Assembly (NCBI GenBank): GCA_902563105.1
Contig: CACEVU010000001.1
Coordinates: forward strand, 349,649 to 413,648
Origin: an uncultured SAR86 cluster bacterium
GTDB lineage: Bacteria; Pseudomonadota; Gammaproteobacteria; Magnimaribacterales; AG-339-G14
Reading direction: 5' to 3'
Length of the DNA stretch: 64,000 nt
In this document: positions 10,487-20,308 of the stretch, piece by piece
Layout: each line of letters opens with the position of its first letter
How positions within the stretch are numbered: position 1 is the stretch's first letter
Notes under the pieces: model-generated
Database searches by the model: none
What the model saw: only the letters and a program-made list of their open reading frames with translations
Told to the model about the DNA's origin: nothing
Made by a program: the position numbers and the translations under genes

Positions 10487-11152
10487 TTAATCTAATTCCC
10501 ACTCAAGATTAAATCCTCTTCCTCTTTGTAGAACCCTTATGGTATTTCTCTCTTTGTCATTAGTAATTTGAAAAGCAAAATATCTTTTATCTTCTCTACT
10601 TTCTTCATATTCTATGACCTCTACTAAGTTTGAATTAAAAAAAACTTCCTTTGATTTCATAGTAAAAACTTTTTTTTTGATCTTGCCTTTATCAAAATAA
10701 TCAATTCTTGTTTGATCCTGTTTAAGGAGATCCAACTTAAACTGCAATTGAAGGGTTAGGTTGTCATAAAAGTTTTCAAAAATTTCTATGGTTCCATTCT
10801 TCTTACCAAAAGAAAATTCTAATACTTTCTTTTCATTTAAATTTACAACTTTATAGTTTTGATAATCTTTTCTAATACCACCAAGAACATCAAGTTTTCT
10901 ATATCCTGATTTCAAAACTATTGTTTTGTTTTTTATTTCAAATATTGATTCTTGATTTAAAGTGAATAAAGGATGTTTTGCTATTGAAGAAATTTTCCAA
11001 ACGTTTTCTGATACTTTTTCTAATTTTTCTTCTACACTGCCACTTGGCTTCGATGAATAATAATTTTCATAAGGCTTGATCTCAAATAAAAAAATTTGAC
11101 TACTTAAAAACAACAAAAGTAATTTAATTAAAATATTCTTTACCATTTTCAT
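10487..11152 (-). CDS. DUF3108-like hypothetical exported protein
   Basis: Signal-like N-terminus; beta-rich protein; position after purM-purN as in other gammaproteobacteria. Confidence 0.6.
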   Translation of the reverse strand: MKMVKNILIKLLLLFLSSQIFLFEIKPYENYYSSKPSGSVEEKLEKVSENVWKISSIAKHPLFTLNQESIFEIKNKTIVLKSGYRKLDVLGGIRKDYQNYKVVNLNEKKVLEFSFGKKNGTIEIFENFYDNLTLQLQFKLDLLKQDQTRIDYFDKGKIKKKVFTMKSKEVFFNSNLVEVIEYEESREDKRYFAFQITNDKERNTIRVLQRGRGFNLEWELD

Positions 11153-11771
11153 AAAAAACTTTATCGATCATAACTTTATTATCTTCAATCATAATTTTAT
11201 CTTCTTGAAATTCAGATATTATTTTTGGATATATATAGTGTTCAAGTTTATGTATACGATTTTCTAATTCATTTTCTTTCTCATTGGTACTAACTTTCAA
11301 TTTGATAAAGCCAATGATAGATCCACTATCTAGCCCTTCATCAACAAAATGAACAGTTACTCCATGCACTTCATCTTTATTTTCTATTACTTTTTTATGG
11401 GTATTCAATCCAGGATATTTTGGAAGAAGAGATGGATGTATATTAATAATTTTATTAGGAAAAGCTTTAATGAATTTGGAACTAAGTATCCTCATGAATC
11501 CAGCTAAAATTATTAAATCAACATTTTCTTTTTGAATATTTTTTATAAGTTCTGCATCATAAGTTTCTCTATCATCATAATCTTTATGGTCAATAAAAAC
11601 TTTTCTTATCCCATTTGCTGAAGCTCTGCTAAGCCCAAATGCATCTTTATTATTAGAAATAACTATTTTTATCTCAGCTTTAAGATTTTTACTTTTTATA
11701 TTGTCTATTATGGCTTGAAGATTCGAACCATTTCCTGATATTAAAACCGCAAGAGAAATATTTTCACTCAT
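11124..11771 (-). CDS. purN: Phosphoribosylglycinamide formyltransferase
   Basis: LISGNGSNLQAII, LAGFMRILS, INIHPSLLPKYPGLNTH, GVTVHFVDEGLDSG. Confidence 0.95.
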   Translation of the reverse strand: MSENISLAVLISGNGSNLQAIIDNIKSKNLKAEIKIVISNNKDAFGLSRASANGIRKVFIDHKDYDDRETYDAELIKNIQKENVDLIILAGFMRILSSKFIKAFPNKIINIHPSLLPKYPGLNTHKKVIENKDEVHGVTVHFVDEGLDSGSIIGFIKLKVSTNEKENELENRIHKLEHYIYPKIISEFQEDKIMIEDNKVMIDKVFYENGKEYFN

Positions 11772-12807
11772 TTAAAAAAGAAATTTTTTCATTACTTTTT
11801 TTAGAAATTATTTTTCCCAACTCAATATTTGGAATCTTTAATTTTTTTAATATTTTTATTGCTTTTGATAAATCTTTTTTTGGGATTGAAATAATCATTC
11901 CAATCCCACAGTTAAAAGTAGATAACATTTCATTGCGGCTTAAATTAGATTTCTCCTGTATTAGACTGAATAGCTCATTATGAAAAGGAAATTTCTTTAA
12001 TGAGATAGATGCTGAAAGGCCATCTGAAAGAATTCTTTCAAGATTACCAATCAAACCTCCTCCGGTTATATGACTTAAGGCATTTATCGTAATATTTTCC
12101 TTTAAAAATAGAACATCTTTCACATAAATCTTTGTAGGCTTTAACAATATCTTACCTAAAGACGACCCTTTTAATTTCTGATTCAATTTAAGTTTTTTTT
12201 CATCCAATAATTTTCTAATTAGTGAAAAGCCATTGGAATGAAGACCACTAGATTTTAAACCAATTAATATATCGTTTTTTTTAGCCTGGTTTGAAAGTTT
12301 CTTTGAATCTTTTTCCAGAACACCAACACAAAATCCTGCCAAATCGAATTTACCTTTTGGAAAAGCATTAGGATGTTCAGCAGTCTCTCCTCCTACTAAA
12401 GAGCAATTGGAATCTTTACAACCTTTTACAATACCTTTAAAAATATTTTTTGAATCTTTTAAGTTAATCTTATCTGTCACAAGATAATCTAAAAAGAAAA
12501 GTGGTTCTGCCTGAAGAGTTATCAGGTCATTTACACACATTGCGACTAAATCAATGCCAATAGTGTCATAAGTTTTAAGTTTTTGAGCTATTTCTATTTT
12601 AGTGCCTACTCCATCAGTGCAGCTAACTAAAACTGGTTTTTTATATTTTTTTGGAATGACAGATGCTGCTGCAAAACCACCAATCGATCCCAAAACTTCT
12701 TTTCTAAAAGTCTCTTTAGCAAGAGGCTTGATTAAGTTTACTAATTCATCTCCTCTCTTAATACTCACCCCAGAAGAAGCATAGGAAGTTTTTTTTATTT
12801 TTGACAA
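11764..12807 (-). CDS. purM: Phosphoribosylformylglycinamidine cyclo-ligase
   Basis: SYASSGVSI, VSCTDGVGTKIEIA, VGGETAEHP, HITGGGLIGNLER. Confidence 0.95.
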   Translation of the reverse strand: MSKIKKTSYASSGVSIKRGDELVNLIKPLAKETFRKEVLGSIGGFAAASVIPKKYKKPVLVSCTDGVGTKIEIAQKLKTYDTIGIDLVAMCVNDLITLQAEPLFFLDYLVTDKINLKDSKNIFKGIVKGCKDSNCSLVGGETAEHPNAFPKGKFDLAGFCVGVLEKDSKKLSNQAKKNDILIGLKSSGLHSNGFSLIRKLLDEKKLKLNQKLKGSSLGKILLKPTKIYVKDVLFLKENITINALSHITGGGLIGNLERILSDGLSASISLKKFPFHNELFSLIQEKSNLSRNEMLSTFNCGIGMIISIPKKDLSKAIKILKKLKIPNIELGKIISKKSNEKISFLNE

Positions 12808-12859
12808 ATGATTTTCAGATTTTAGTGATATTAAAAAAACATATTATAATCATTTTTTT

Positions 12860-13858
12860 ATGCCAAAAATTATCAAAGAGTTTTTTTTTATTTTTATATT
12901 TTTTTTAAATTTAAATATTTATAGCATTGAATTTTCTACTATTGTAGAAGGAGATGGTGAGGAGGTTAATGAATTACTAAAAAAAGCTTTAGATCAATCC
13001 ATTTTAAAGGTTTTGGGAAGTAAAAGAGATTTTGTGTTGAATCAGGAAAGCTTTAAAAGATTAGATCCAAGCTTATATGTCCAAGAATATAAATTCATAA
13101 ATGTTGATGAAAAGGAGGCTTTAGAAGTAACAATAGACTTAAAAAGTCTTCAAGAAAAACTTCTTGAGTTAAATCTCGGAATTACTTTCGTCGAGAATCC
13201 TAAAATTTCGGCTTGGGTATTGTGTAAATCGGATTTTTCCTCAATAGAAGCAGCAAAGTCATTAGAACAAAAATGCAAATACATTAAAAAAGAATTTAAA
13301 ACTATAGCTCAAGAAAGAGGAATTACTCTAATTTATCCAATTTTAGATGCAGTAGATATAAGCCTTTTTAATTTAGAAAATGAATCTGAGTTAAAAAAAC
13401 TTACTATTTTCAATGACAGATATCCATCCGATGGATGGTTTTTTTGCGAAGTTTCTAAAACCTCAGATTGGTGTTATCTCCCAGAAAATTTTGAAAAACA
13501 ATACTCTACCCTGGATCTGACATCAAAATATAAACCGGAAATTGGTATCAACATTTTAATTGATAACTTACTAAGTTCTCAGAGATTGAACCCAATTTCA
13601 AAATATAAGGAAATCTTCTTTGTTGAGATAAGTGGATTAAATAATTTTTCAGTTCATAAAAAATTTGAAAGTAATTTAAAAAATTTAGTATTTATAAACA
13701 ATGTAAGACTTTTATCTTTAAAAAATAATTCAGCTTTATATAGCTTTGATTTATTGTCAGATGAAAAAAATCTTTATGATTTTTTTAAAGAAAAGGAAGA
13801 TATTCAATTTGTGAATCGCGATCAAGATAAAATTTTTCTGAGTTATTTAGGAAAATGA
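12860..13858 (+). CDS. DUF2066-like exported protein
   Basis: Signal peptide; EGDGEEVNELLKKALDQSILKVLGSKRDF; located between purM and hda. Confidence 0.6.
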   Translation: MPKIIKEFFFIFIFFLNLNIYSIEFSTIVEGDGEEVNELLKKALDQSILKVLGSKRDFVLNQESFKRLDPSLYVQEYKFINVDEKEALEVTIDLKSLQEKLLELNLGITFVENPKISAWVLCKSDFSSIEAAKSLEQKCKYIKKEFKTIAQERGITLIYPILDAVDISLFNLENESELKKLTIFNDRYPSDGWFFCEVSKTSDWCYLPENFEKQYSTLDLTSKYKPEIGINILIDNLLSSQRLNPISKYKEIFFVEISGLNNFSVHKKFESNLKNLVFINNVRLLSLKNNSALYSFDLLSDEKNLYDFFKEKEDIQFVNRDQDKIFLSYLGK

Positions 13859-14406
13859 TTTTTTCTTCTATTCCTAATTTACTTACAGTATTTCGTTTTT
13901 TTTTAGTTTATCCAATAGTAATTAGTATCTTAGAAGAGAATTTTCATTTAACTCTTTTCTTTTTCTTTTTGGCTGGCATTTCAGATTTTTTAGATGGTTT
14001 TCTTGCAAGAAAATTTTTATGGGAAAGTAAATTTGGAAAAGTTTTTGATCCTGTCTCAGATAAAGTATTAGTAATTGCGACACTCATTTCTCTTTCTCTT
14101 ATAGGAGAAATTAATATTTACTTAACAGTTTTTTTACTTAGTAGAGATTTATTTATCATTGTTGGAGTAATTTTATCTTCATTATTACTAGAAAATTATG
14201 AAATAAAACCGACTTTTTCTGGGAAGTTTAATAGTTTTGTCTTAATGACTTTTCTAGGGTTCGTTATAATTGAAGTAACTTTTGATTTCGTACCGGTTGG
14301 CTTTTTAAATTTTCTTATGGTCGCTCTTTTGTCTACCTCAATTTATAGCGTAATTGAATATTTAATCTATCCTGGAAGAAAAGTTATATCTCAGATATTT
14401 TTTTAA
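13855..14406 (+). CDS. CDP-alcohol phosphatidyltransferase family protein (PgsA-like)
   Basis: IPNLLTVFRFFLVYP; D-GxxAR motif ISDFLDGFLARKFLWESKFGKVFDPVSDK. Confidence 0.85.
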   Translation: MIFSSIPNLLTVFRFFLVYPIVISILEENFHLTLFFFFLAGISDFLDGFLARKFLWESKFGKVFDPVSDKVLVIATLISLSLIGEINIYLTVFLLSRDLFIIVGVILSSLLLENYEIKPTFSGKFNSFVLMTFLGFVIIEVTFDFVPVGFLNFLMVALLSTSIYSVIEYLIYPGRKVISQIFF

Positions 14407-15065
14407 TGAATCAAAAAGTTTTAAATATTTCTTTACCTAAAGAAAGAGCATTATGGCAGCTCAAGAAATTTAAATTTCTTCAAAATATTGTTGAGGAAAT
14501 CGAATCTTTTTTAAAAAATGACGAAAATTTTCTTCTGTTGAATATTTACCAAAGATTAATAAGCGACTATCTTATTAAGGCAGCTTTAAATTCTGAAAAA
14601 ATTGAGCTTGGGCTTATTGATCTAAATCAAGAAGATTACTTTTTAAAAAATCTAACAAAACCCGTTACTTTTGTAATTAATCTTTCTAAAGATTCAATTA
14701 ATGAAAAATCCGAAATTTTTCTTTTCAATCTTTTTAACGATTGTTTGGAGAGTAACAAGAAAATTATATTTTCTAGTTCAGATTTTATTAATAATTTGAA
14801 TATTAAATTACCTGATTTAGAATCAAGACTAAAAACAGTTTTGCCTTGTGAAATACTTAATCCAACCGATCAGGAGAAAATGGATTTAATAAGTTTTGAG
14901 ATGAATCAAAGAGGCCTTGAAATCAAGGAAAAAGAATTAAACTACATTTTTACATATCACTCTCGCGACTTAGACAGCTTATTAAATCTTGCTAATAAAC
15001 TTGATCAAATTTCATATGAACAAAAAAAATCTATTTCTATAAATTTGATCAAACGAATCATTTAA
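14406..15065 (+). CDS. hda: DnaA-homologue / DnaA regulatory inactivator Hda-like
   Basis: SDFINNLNIKLPDLESRLKTVLPCEI resembles the DnaA/Hda family; short AAA+ form without a clear Walker A; context after DUF2066/PgsA-like. Confidence 0.65.
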   Translation: MNQKVLNISLPKERALWQLKKFKFLQNIVEEIESFLKNDENFLLLNIYQRLISDYLIKAALNSEKIELGLIDLNQEDYFLKNLTKPVTFVINLSKDSINEKSEIFLFNLFNDCLESNKKIIFSSSDFINNLNIKLPDLESRLKTVLPCEILNPTDQEKMDLISFEMNQRGLEIKEKELNYIFTYHSRDLDSLLNLANKLDQISYEQKKSISINLIKRII

Positions 15066-15067
15066 AA

Positions 15068-16798
15068 CTATTTTAGTTCAGAACAAACCAGGCAAGTAAG
15101 GCTAATATCTATATTCTTCTTGGTAATTAGTTTTTGTATTTCAAGAGGCTTTATCATTTCTAAGACATTTAAATTTAAAGAAAGAAAATTTCTAAAAGAT
15201 GAAAATAAGTCGTCGAATATACTTGGCGATACAGGAATGTATTTGATTTCAAAATCTGAAACTCCAGTTTCTTTTTTTAATATCTCTATTCCATCTTGAA
15301 ATACTCCTAACTGATCAACAAGTTTATTTTTAACTGCAGACTCTCCCGGCCATACTCTTCCTTGAGCTATTTTTTCAGTTTCCTCTAAGGCAAGTTTTCT
15401 ATTATTCGAAACTAAGTTTATAAACTTGGTATAAGAACCATCAACATAACTTTGCATGAAAACAGATAAATTCTCATTAGGAGGTTCAATCAGGGATAGG
15501 CCTAAATCATTTGTAGAAAGCTGCTCAGAGTTTATTCCAATTCCTTTTATGGAATCTTTAAAGTTTGGTAGTGCAGCCCAAACTCCTATAGAGCCAGTTA
15601 GAGTAAATGGATTCGCTAAAATTAAATTATCGTTCATAGAAATCCAGTAACCCCCAGATGCAGCGACATCTCCCATAGAAATTACTATAGGGATTTTTAA
15701 ATTAAGCAATTTTAATCTTTGTCGAATTCTCTCTGAAGCAAAACCGCTTCCGCCAGGAGAATTTATTCTGAGAAATAAGGCTTTAATGTCATTATCTTGT
15801 TCAATTTTTTTTAAAATTTTACTAAAATTTTCACTTGATATTGTTCCTTCAGAATAATCTCCATCAATAATCTCTCCGGATGCTACCAAAACTGCAAATT
15901 TATTATTTGAAGTTTTATGATCTAAATAATTTGTTAAATTATCTTTGAATAATATTTTTTCACTGGATATCAAAGAGGAAATATATTTTTTTAGCTCAGT
16001 TCTTTTGATAAGGGTGTCTACCAAACCTTTATCTAAAGCTAATTTAGCAGTATCACCTTTAAATTTTTTAGTTAAATTACCAAGATTATTTATATATTCA
16101 TCTATTTCTATCTCTAAGACTTTATCTCTGTTTAATGAAATTATTTTTTTCCATGCGAGCCAAACCTCGGATAAGTAAAAAGATGTTTGAAGTTTATCCT
16201 CGTCAGACATTTCATCTTTTGTAAATGTGTCTAAAGCAGATTTATACTTTCCTGAAATAAAAGTATTTACTCCAATATTGAGCTTTTCTAGAAGATTCTT
16301 AACAAAAAGTTTTTGTGAAGAAAATCCATCAATGAGAACCATACCATTGTTATTCAACATTATAGAATCTGCATAGGAAGCTAAAAGGTAATTTTTTTTG
16401 TCAAAAAAGTCTGAATATGCAATTACTTTTTTTCCAGATTTTTTAAATACATTCAGTGCATTTCCAATTTCTAAAATACCTGTAAAAGATATATCAAGAT
16501 ATGTTAAATCCATAAAAAGTAATTCAACAGATTCATTTGTGCTAGCTGTTTCTATGGCAGATATAGTCTCAAACAAGCTGAGTTGATAAAGTTCATCTCC
16601 AAAAAAGGATAAATTTAAATTTGTGGTTTCGTTGATTTTCTTTGGAGCAAAGACTACAACAGGACTGTACTCATCTCTATTAAAATCGCTAAAGAAAAAG
16701 GAAATTAATATTAATATTAAAACTAAAATAAAAATAAAGTTTAAAATTAATTTTCTTGTAAAATCAATGAAGTTAAATATTCTTCTAAAGTAATTCAT
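15068..16798 (-). CDS. sppA: Signal peptide peptidase SppA, long form
   Basis: RINSPGGSGFASERIRQ, ISMGDVAASGGYWISMNDNLILANPFTLTGSIGV; N-terminal TM. Confidence 0.9.
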   Translation of the reverse strand: MNYFRRIFNFIDFTRKLILNFIFILVLILILISFFFSDFNRDEYSPVVVFAPKKINETTNLNLSFFGDELYQLSLFETISAIETASTNESVELLFMDLTYLDISFTGILEIGNALNVFKKSGKKVIAYSDFFDKKNYLLASYADSIMLNNNGMVLIDGFSSQKLFVKNLLEKLNIGVNTFISGKYKSALDTFTKDEMSDEDKLQTSFYLSEVWLAWKKIISLNRDKVLEIEIDEYINNLGNLTKKFKGDTAKLALDKGLVDTLIKRTELKKYISSLISSEKILFKDNLTNYLDHKTSNNKFAVLVASGEIIDGDYSEGTISSENFSKILKKIEQDNDIKALFLRINSPGGSGFASERIRQRLKLLNLKIPIVISMGDVAASGGYWISMNDNLILANPFTLTGSIGVWAALPNFKDSIKGIGINSEQLSTNDLGLSLIEPPNENLSVFMQSYVDGSYTKFINLVSNNRKLALEETEKIAQGRVWPGESAVKNKLVDQLGVFQDGIEILKKETGVSDFEIKYIPVSPSIFDDLFSSFRNFLSLNLNVLEMIKPLEIQKLITKKNIDISLTCLVCSELK

Positions 16799-16819
16799 AA
16801 GATTAGTATTATAAAGATA

Positions 16820-17260
16820 ATGAAAACTATATTTATTTATTTAGCAATTATTTTCCTTTTTTTTTCTTGCTCAAAACCAGATCTAAGAGTTTTTGAGGGC
16901 GACAATGTTTTTCTAAGCGATTTAAAAGGAAAATGGATCATCTTCAATTATTGGGCAGATTGGTGTCCTCCTTGCATAAAAGAAATTCCTGAGTTGAATA
17001 ATTTACAAAGAAACTATTCTAATAAGCTAAAAGTCTTTCTAATAAATTTTGATATGTTGGAAGGTGAGGAGTTAAATCAACAATTAAAAAAATTCAATGT
17101 AAAAGTAGATTCCTTATTATCAGATCCCTCAACTATCTATAAGTGGGTTATTCCTGAAAATCTACCGGTAACTTTTATCATTAATAAAAATGGTGATCTT
17201 GAGCATACTTTAGTTGGCCCTCAGACAGAGGAAGAAATTATAAGTCTTCTATCACTTTAA
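16820..17260 (+). CDS. TlpA-like thioredoxin-fold lipoprotein
   Basis: Lipobox LFFSC; NYWADWCPPCIKEIPEL. Confidence 0.85.
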   Translation: MKTIFIYLAIIFLFFSCSKPDLRVFEGDNVFLSDLKGKWIIFNYWADWCPPCIKEIPELNNLQRNYSNKLKVFLINFDMLEGEELNQQLKKFNVKVDSLLSDPSTIYKWVIPENLPVTFIINKNGDLEHTLVGPQTEEEIISLLSL

Positions 17261-18051
17261 AAAAATAAAATTGGATTTATTTTTGTCCCCAAGAAAATAA
17301 TTTCAAAATGGAGGTGAGGACCTGTAACTCTTCCAGATGAGCCTACTGAAGCAATTTTTTTATTCTTCAATACTTTTTCTCCAACAGAAACAAAAATATC
17401 ATGCAAGTGAGAGTAAGTTGAAATTATCCCATGTCCATGATCAATAATAATTAATTTACCTCTGTAAAAAAAATCTCCTACATAGATTACTTCTCCATTT
17501 TCAGGTGCTACAACTTTTGTTCCAGTTCCAGCGGCTATATCGAGACCTAAATGTGGATTTCTAGGCAAACCATTAATGAAACGTTTAACTCCATATTCGC
17601 TAGATATTATGCCTTTTACAGGATAAATAAATTTTGCCTTAGAGTATTTCCTTGCAGAGACTTTAATTATTTTGTTATTAAAGATCTCTCTTTCTTTTTT
17701 AATCCTTTGTAGAGAACTTTTTGAAAGTTCATTAAATTTTTTATCTTTAATTGTGATTCTTGATTCTCTAAATTTCTTTTTAATAAGTGATATGTTCTCT
17801 TCCAGAATTGAAAACTCTTTTTTAGAGTTGTAAGGAATTGGGAAAACAAGTCTGTAATTAGGTTCCTCATAACAAATATATCTTTTGTAAGATTCATCAA
17901 TATCAGTATTCTTAATAATTCTGTTAATTAAACCTCCATGTTCAAGTTTCTCTTCAGGAAACAAACAAGAACTGTTAAAAGAATTTTGTAAATTTACGCA
18001 ACTAATTAAAAAGAGACAAAAAAGTAATGAAAGACTTTTCTTACAGATCAT
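17257..18051 (-). CDS. M23 family metallopeptidase
   Basis: HLGLDIAAGTGTKVVAPENGEVIYVGDF...IIDHGHGIISTYSHL...GRVTGPHLHFEI. Confidence 0.9.
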   Translation of the reverse strand: MICKKSLSLLFCLFLISCVNLQNSFNSSCLFPEEKLEHGGLINRIIKNTDIDESYKRYICYEEPNYRLVFPIPYNSKKEFSILEENISLIKKKFRESRITIKDKKFNELSKSSLQRIKKEREIFNNKIIKVSARKYSKAKFIYPVKGIISSEYGVKRFINGLPRNPHLGLDIAAGTGTKVVAPENGEVIYVGDFFYRGKLIIIDHGHGIISTYSHLHDIFVSVGEKVLKNKKIASVGSSGRVTGPHLHFEIIFLGTKINPILFF

Positions 18052-19396
18052 CTATTTTCGTAATTTTTGATGAAACAAGCTGTCTTTGAGTACGAGTTAG
18101 AATTTCATCTCCGGAATCAAGATTTGTATTGTCTAAAAGTTTACCGTCTTTGGTAGAAACGGTATATCCACGAGATAAAACTGATAAAGGACTGAAGGCC
18201 TTTAATCTTGAAGAAGAAGAATTTAAAGAATTTTTTTTCTCTAAAACGCTATTTAGAAAAATATTTTTAAACTGTAATGTATTTTCTACTAACCTTGATT
18301 TTTGATTGGATAACTTAATGAGAGGATTCTTATCTCTTAAAAAAGTAATTTTATTAAAGAGATTGAGTTTTTTTGAGGAAAAATTTTCTTTCTGCAAAAA
18401 ATTAATTTTATTGAAGATTTCATCCAAATTTAAAATTTTTTGATCTAAATTAAAATTTATTTTATTCAAAATTTTATGCGCTTCAATGGAATGATCTTTT
18501 TTTGATTTTAAATGATTAGAAATATTCTGTTTTAAGTTGTAACTAAAGTTTTTTAAATTTTCTTCTAAATATGAATGCTCTTGGCTAGCAATTTCTGCAG
18601 CAGCAGATGGAGTGGGAGCTCTTAAATCAGAAACCAAATCACAAATTGTAAAGTCTGTTTCGTGTCCTACAGCACTTATTATTGGAATTTCAAAAGCATA
18701 TATTTCTCTAGCAAGTTTTTCACTATTGAAACACCATAGATCTTCTAGTGAACCACCGCCTCTAGCAATAATTACCAAGTCTAATGATTTCTTTTGATGA
18801 AATACTTTAATATTTTTTAGTGCTTTCAATAATTCTTTTTCAGCTTTATCACCTTGCACGGAAGAGGGTGACAAAATAATTCTTGTTAAAGGAGCCCGTC
18901 TTTCCAAAACATTTTTAATATCTTGAATCACAGCTCCTGATGGAGATGTTATTACACCAATATTTAGAGGGAGCTCAGGAATAGTTTTTTTAAAGGATTC
19001 ATCAAATAATCCCTCACTTGACAGTTTATTTTTTAATCTTTCAAAAGCTTTTAATAAGTCTCCCTCACCAGAATATTCCAAACTTTCTGTAATGAATTGA
19101 TATCTGCCTTGGGCTTCGAACAAAGATAACTTTCCTTTAAGAACTATTTCATCGCCGATTTCAGGAATATTTTTAAGGTAAGAATTTTTAAACTTAAACA
19201 TTACACAATTGATAGAAGAACTTTGGTCTTTCAAAGTAAAGTACCAATGTCCAGACTGTCGATAATTAGTAAATTCAGAAATTTCTCCTTTTACCCAAAC
19301 ATCATTGAATTTTTTTTCAAGAGAGAATTTGGCATTTTTATTGAGTTGAGAAACCGAAAGAATTTCAGGAGAATTTTTTTGTTCTTTATTCAACAT
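18041..19396 (-). CDS. xseA: Exodeoxyribonuclease VII large subunit
   Basis: VKGEISEFTNYRQSGHWYFTLKD, IGVITSPSGAVIQDI, ARGGGSLEDLWCFN, SAVGHETDFTICDLVSDLRAPTPSAAAE. Confidence 0.95.
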   Translation of the reverse strand: MLNKEQKNSPEILSVSQLNKNAKFSLEKKFNDVWVKGEISEFTNYRQSGHWYFTLKDQSSSINCVMFKFKNSYLKNIPEIGDEIVLKGKLSLFEAQGRYQFITESLEYSGEGDLLKAFERLKNKLSSEGLFDESFKKTIPELPLNIGVITSPSGAVIQDIKNVLERRAPLTRIILSPSSVQGDKAEKELLKALKNIKVFHQKKSLDLVIIARGGGSLEDLWCFNSEKLAREIYAFEIPIISAVGHETDFTICDLVSDLRAPTPSAAAEIASQEHSYLEENLKNFSYNLKQNISNHLKSKKDHSIEAHKILNKINFNLDQKILNLDEIFNKINFLQKENFSSKKLNLFNKITFLRDKNPLIKLSNQKSRLVENTLQFKNIFLNSVLEKKNSLNSSSSRLKAFSPLSVLSRGYTVSTKDGKLLDNTNLDSGDEILTRTQRQLVSSKITKIDDL

Positions 19397-19426
19397 TGCT
19401 ACAGTATATCTATAGTTCCTATAAAA

Positions 19427-20308
19427 ATGATAAATCTAACATCAAGAAAAATTGGTATTTTGTCGACTTCTGTTGGAGCTATTTTAATTGGGATTGTTCC
19501 TATTTTAGTTAGAACTAGTGAAATATCACCTGCGCTAACTGGTTTTTATAGATTTTTAATTGCATCAATTATTTTATTCATATTTGGAATTTTTAAAAAT
19601 AAATTTTCTAACTTAAATTTTAGAGATGTTTGGATCCTTGCAATTCCGGGTTTATTTTTTGGCAGCGATATTACTTTATGGCATTGGTCTATCAATCAAA
19701 CTTCTGTTGCTAATGCAGCGCTTTTTGTAAATACGGCTCCAATTTATGTAGCCATAATTTCCTATTTTCTTTTTAAGGAGAATCTTGATTTATTCTTTTA
19801 TTTTGCAGGCTCATGCTGCTTGATAGGCGTAATTTTGATTTTATTTGAACAAAATGAGTATCAATCTTTCAAAGGCGATTTATTATCATTAGTAGCAGCA
19901 ATTTTTTATTCTGGATATTTAATATCAATAAAAATATTTTCAGAAAAATATGAAACCTTTCATTTAATGTTCTTTTCTGCAGCATTTGGATGCATACCTC
20001 TTTTGTTGGGAAGTATCTTTTTTGAATCTGGTCAAATAATTCCTATAACTTTATATGGTTGGTTTAACATCTCGTCACAGGCACTATTTGTTCAAATAGC
20101 TGGCCAAGGCTTGATTATTTATGGATTATCTTTGATAAGAGTCCAATTTTCTTCGTTAATTTTATTGATACAACCTCTTACAGCAGCTTTTCTTGGCTTT
20201 TTGCTTTTTCAAGAAATGTTCTTATTTCAGCAGATTTTCGGTGCTATTATTCTTTTGTTAGGTATTTACTTAGCGGGAATTTCAGATCAAAAAACTTTAA
20301 AAAAATAA
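19427..20308 (+). CDS. DMT family (EamA) transporter
   Basis: Multi-TM protein with two EamA-like repeats; ORF start trimmed to MINLTSRKIGILS at 19427. Confidence 0.8.
   Translation: MINLTSRKIGILSTSVGAILIGIVPILVRTSEISPALTGFYRFLIASIILFIFGIFKNKFSNLNFRDVWILAIPGLFFGSDITLWHWSINQTSVANAALFVNTAPIYVAIISYFLFKENLDLFFYFAGSCCLIGVILILFEQNEYQSFKGDLLSLVAAIFYSGYLISIKIFSEKYETFHLMFFSAAFGCIPLLLGSIFFESGQIIPITLYGWFNISSQALFVQIAGQGLIIYGLSLIRVQFSSLILLIQPLTAAFLGFLLFQEMFLFQQIFGAIILLLGIYLAGISDQKTLKK

Noticed and set aside
19223-19426. N-terminal extension of the DMT transporter ORF
   Set aside because: Antisense to the 5' end of xseA; the transporter homology begins at MINLTSRKIG.
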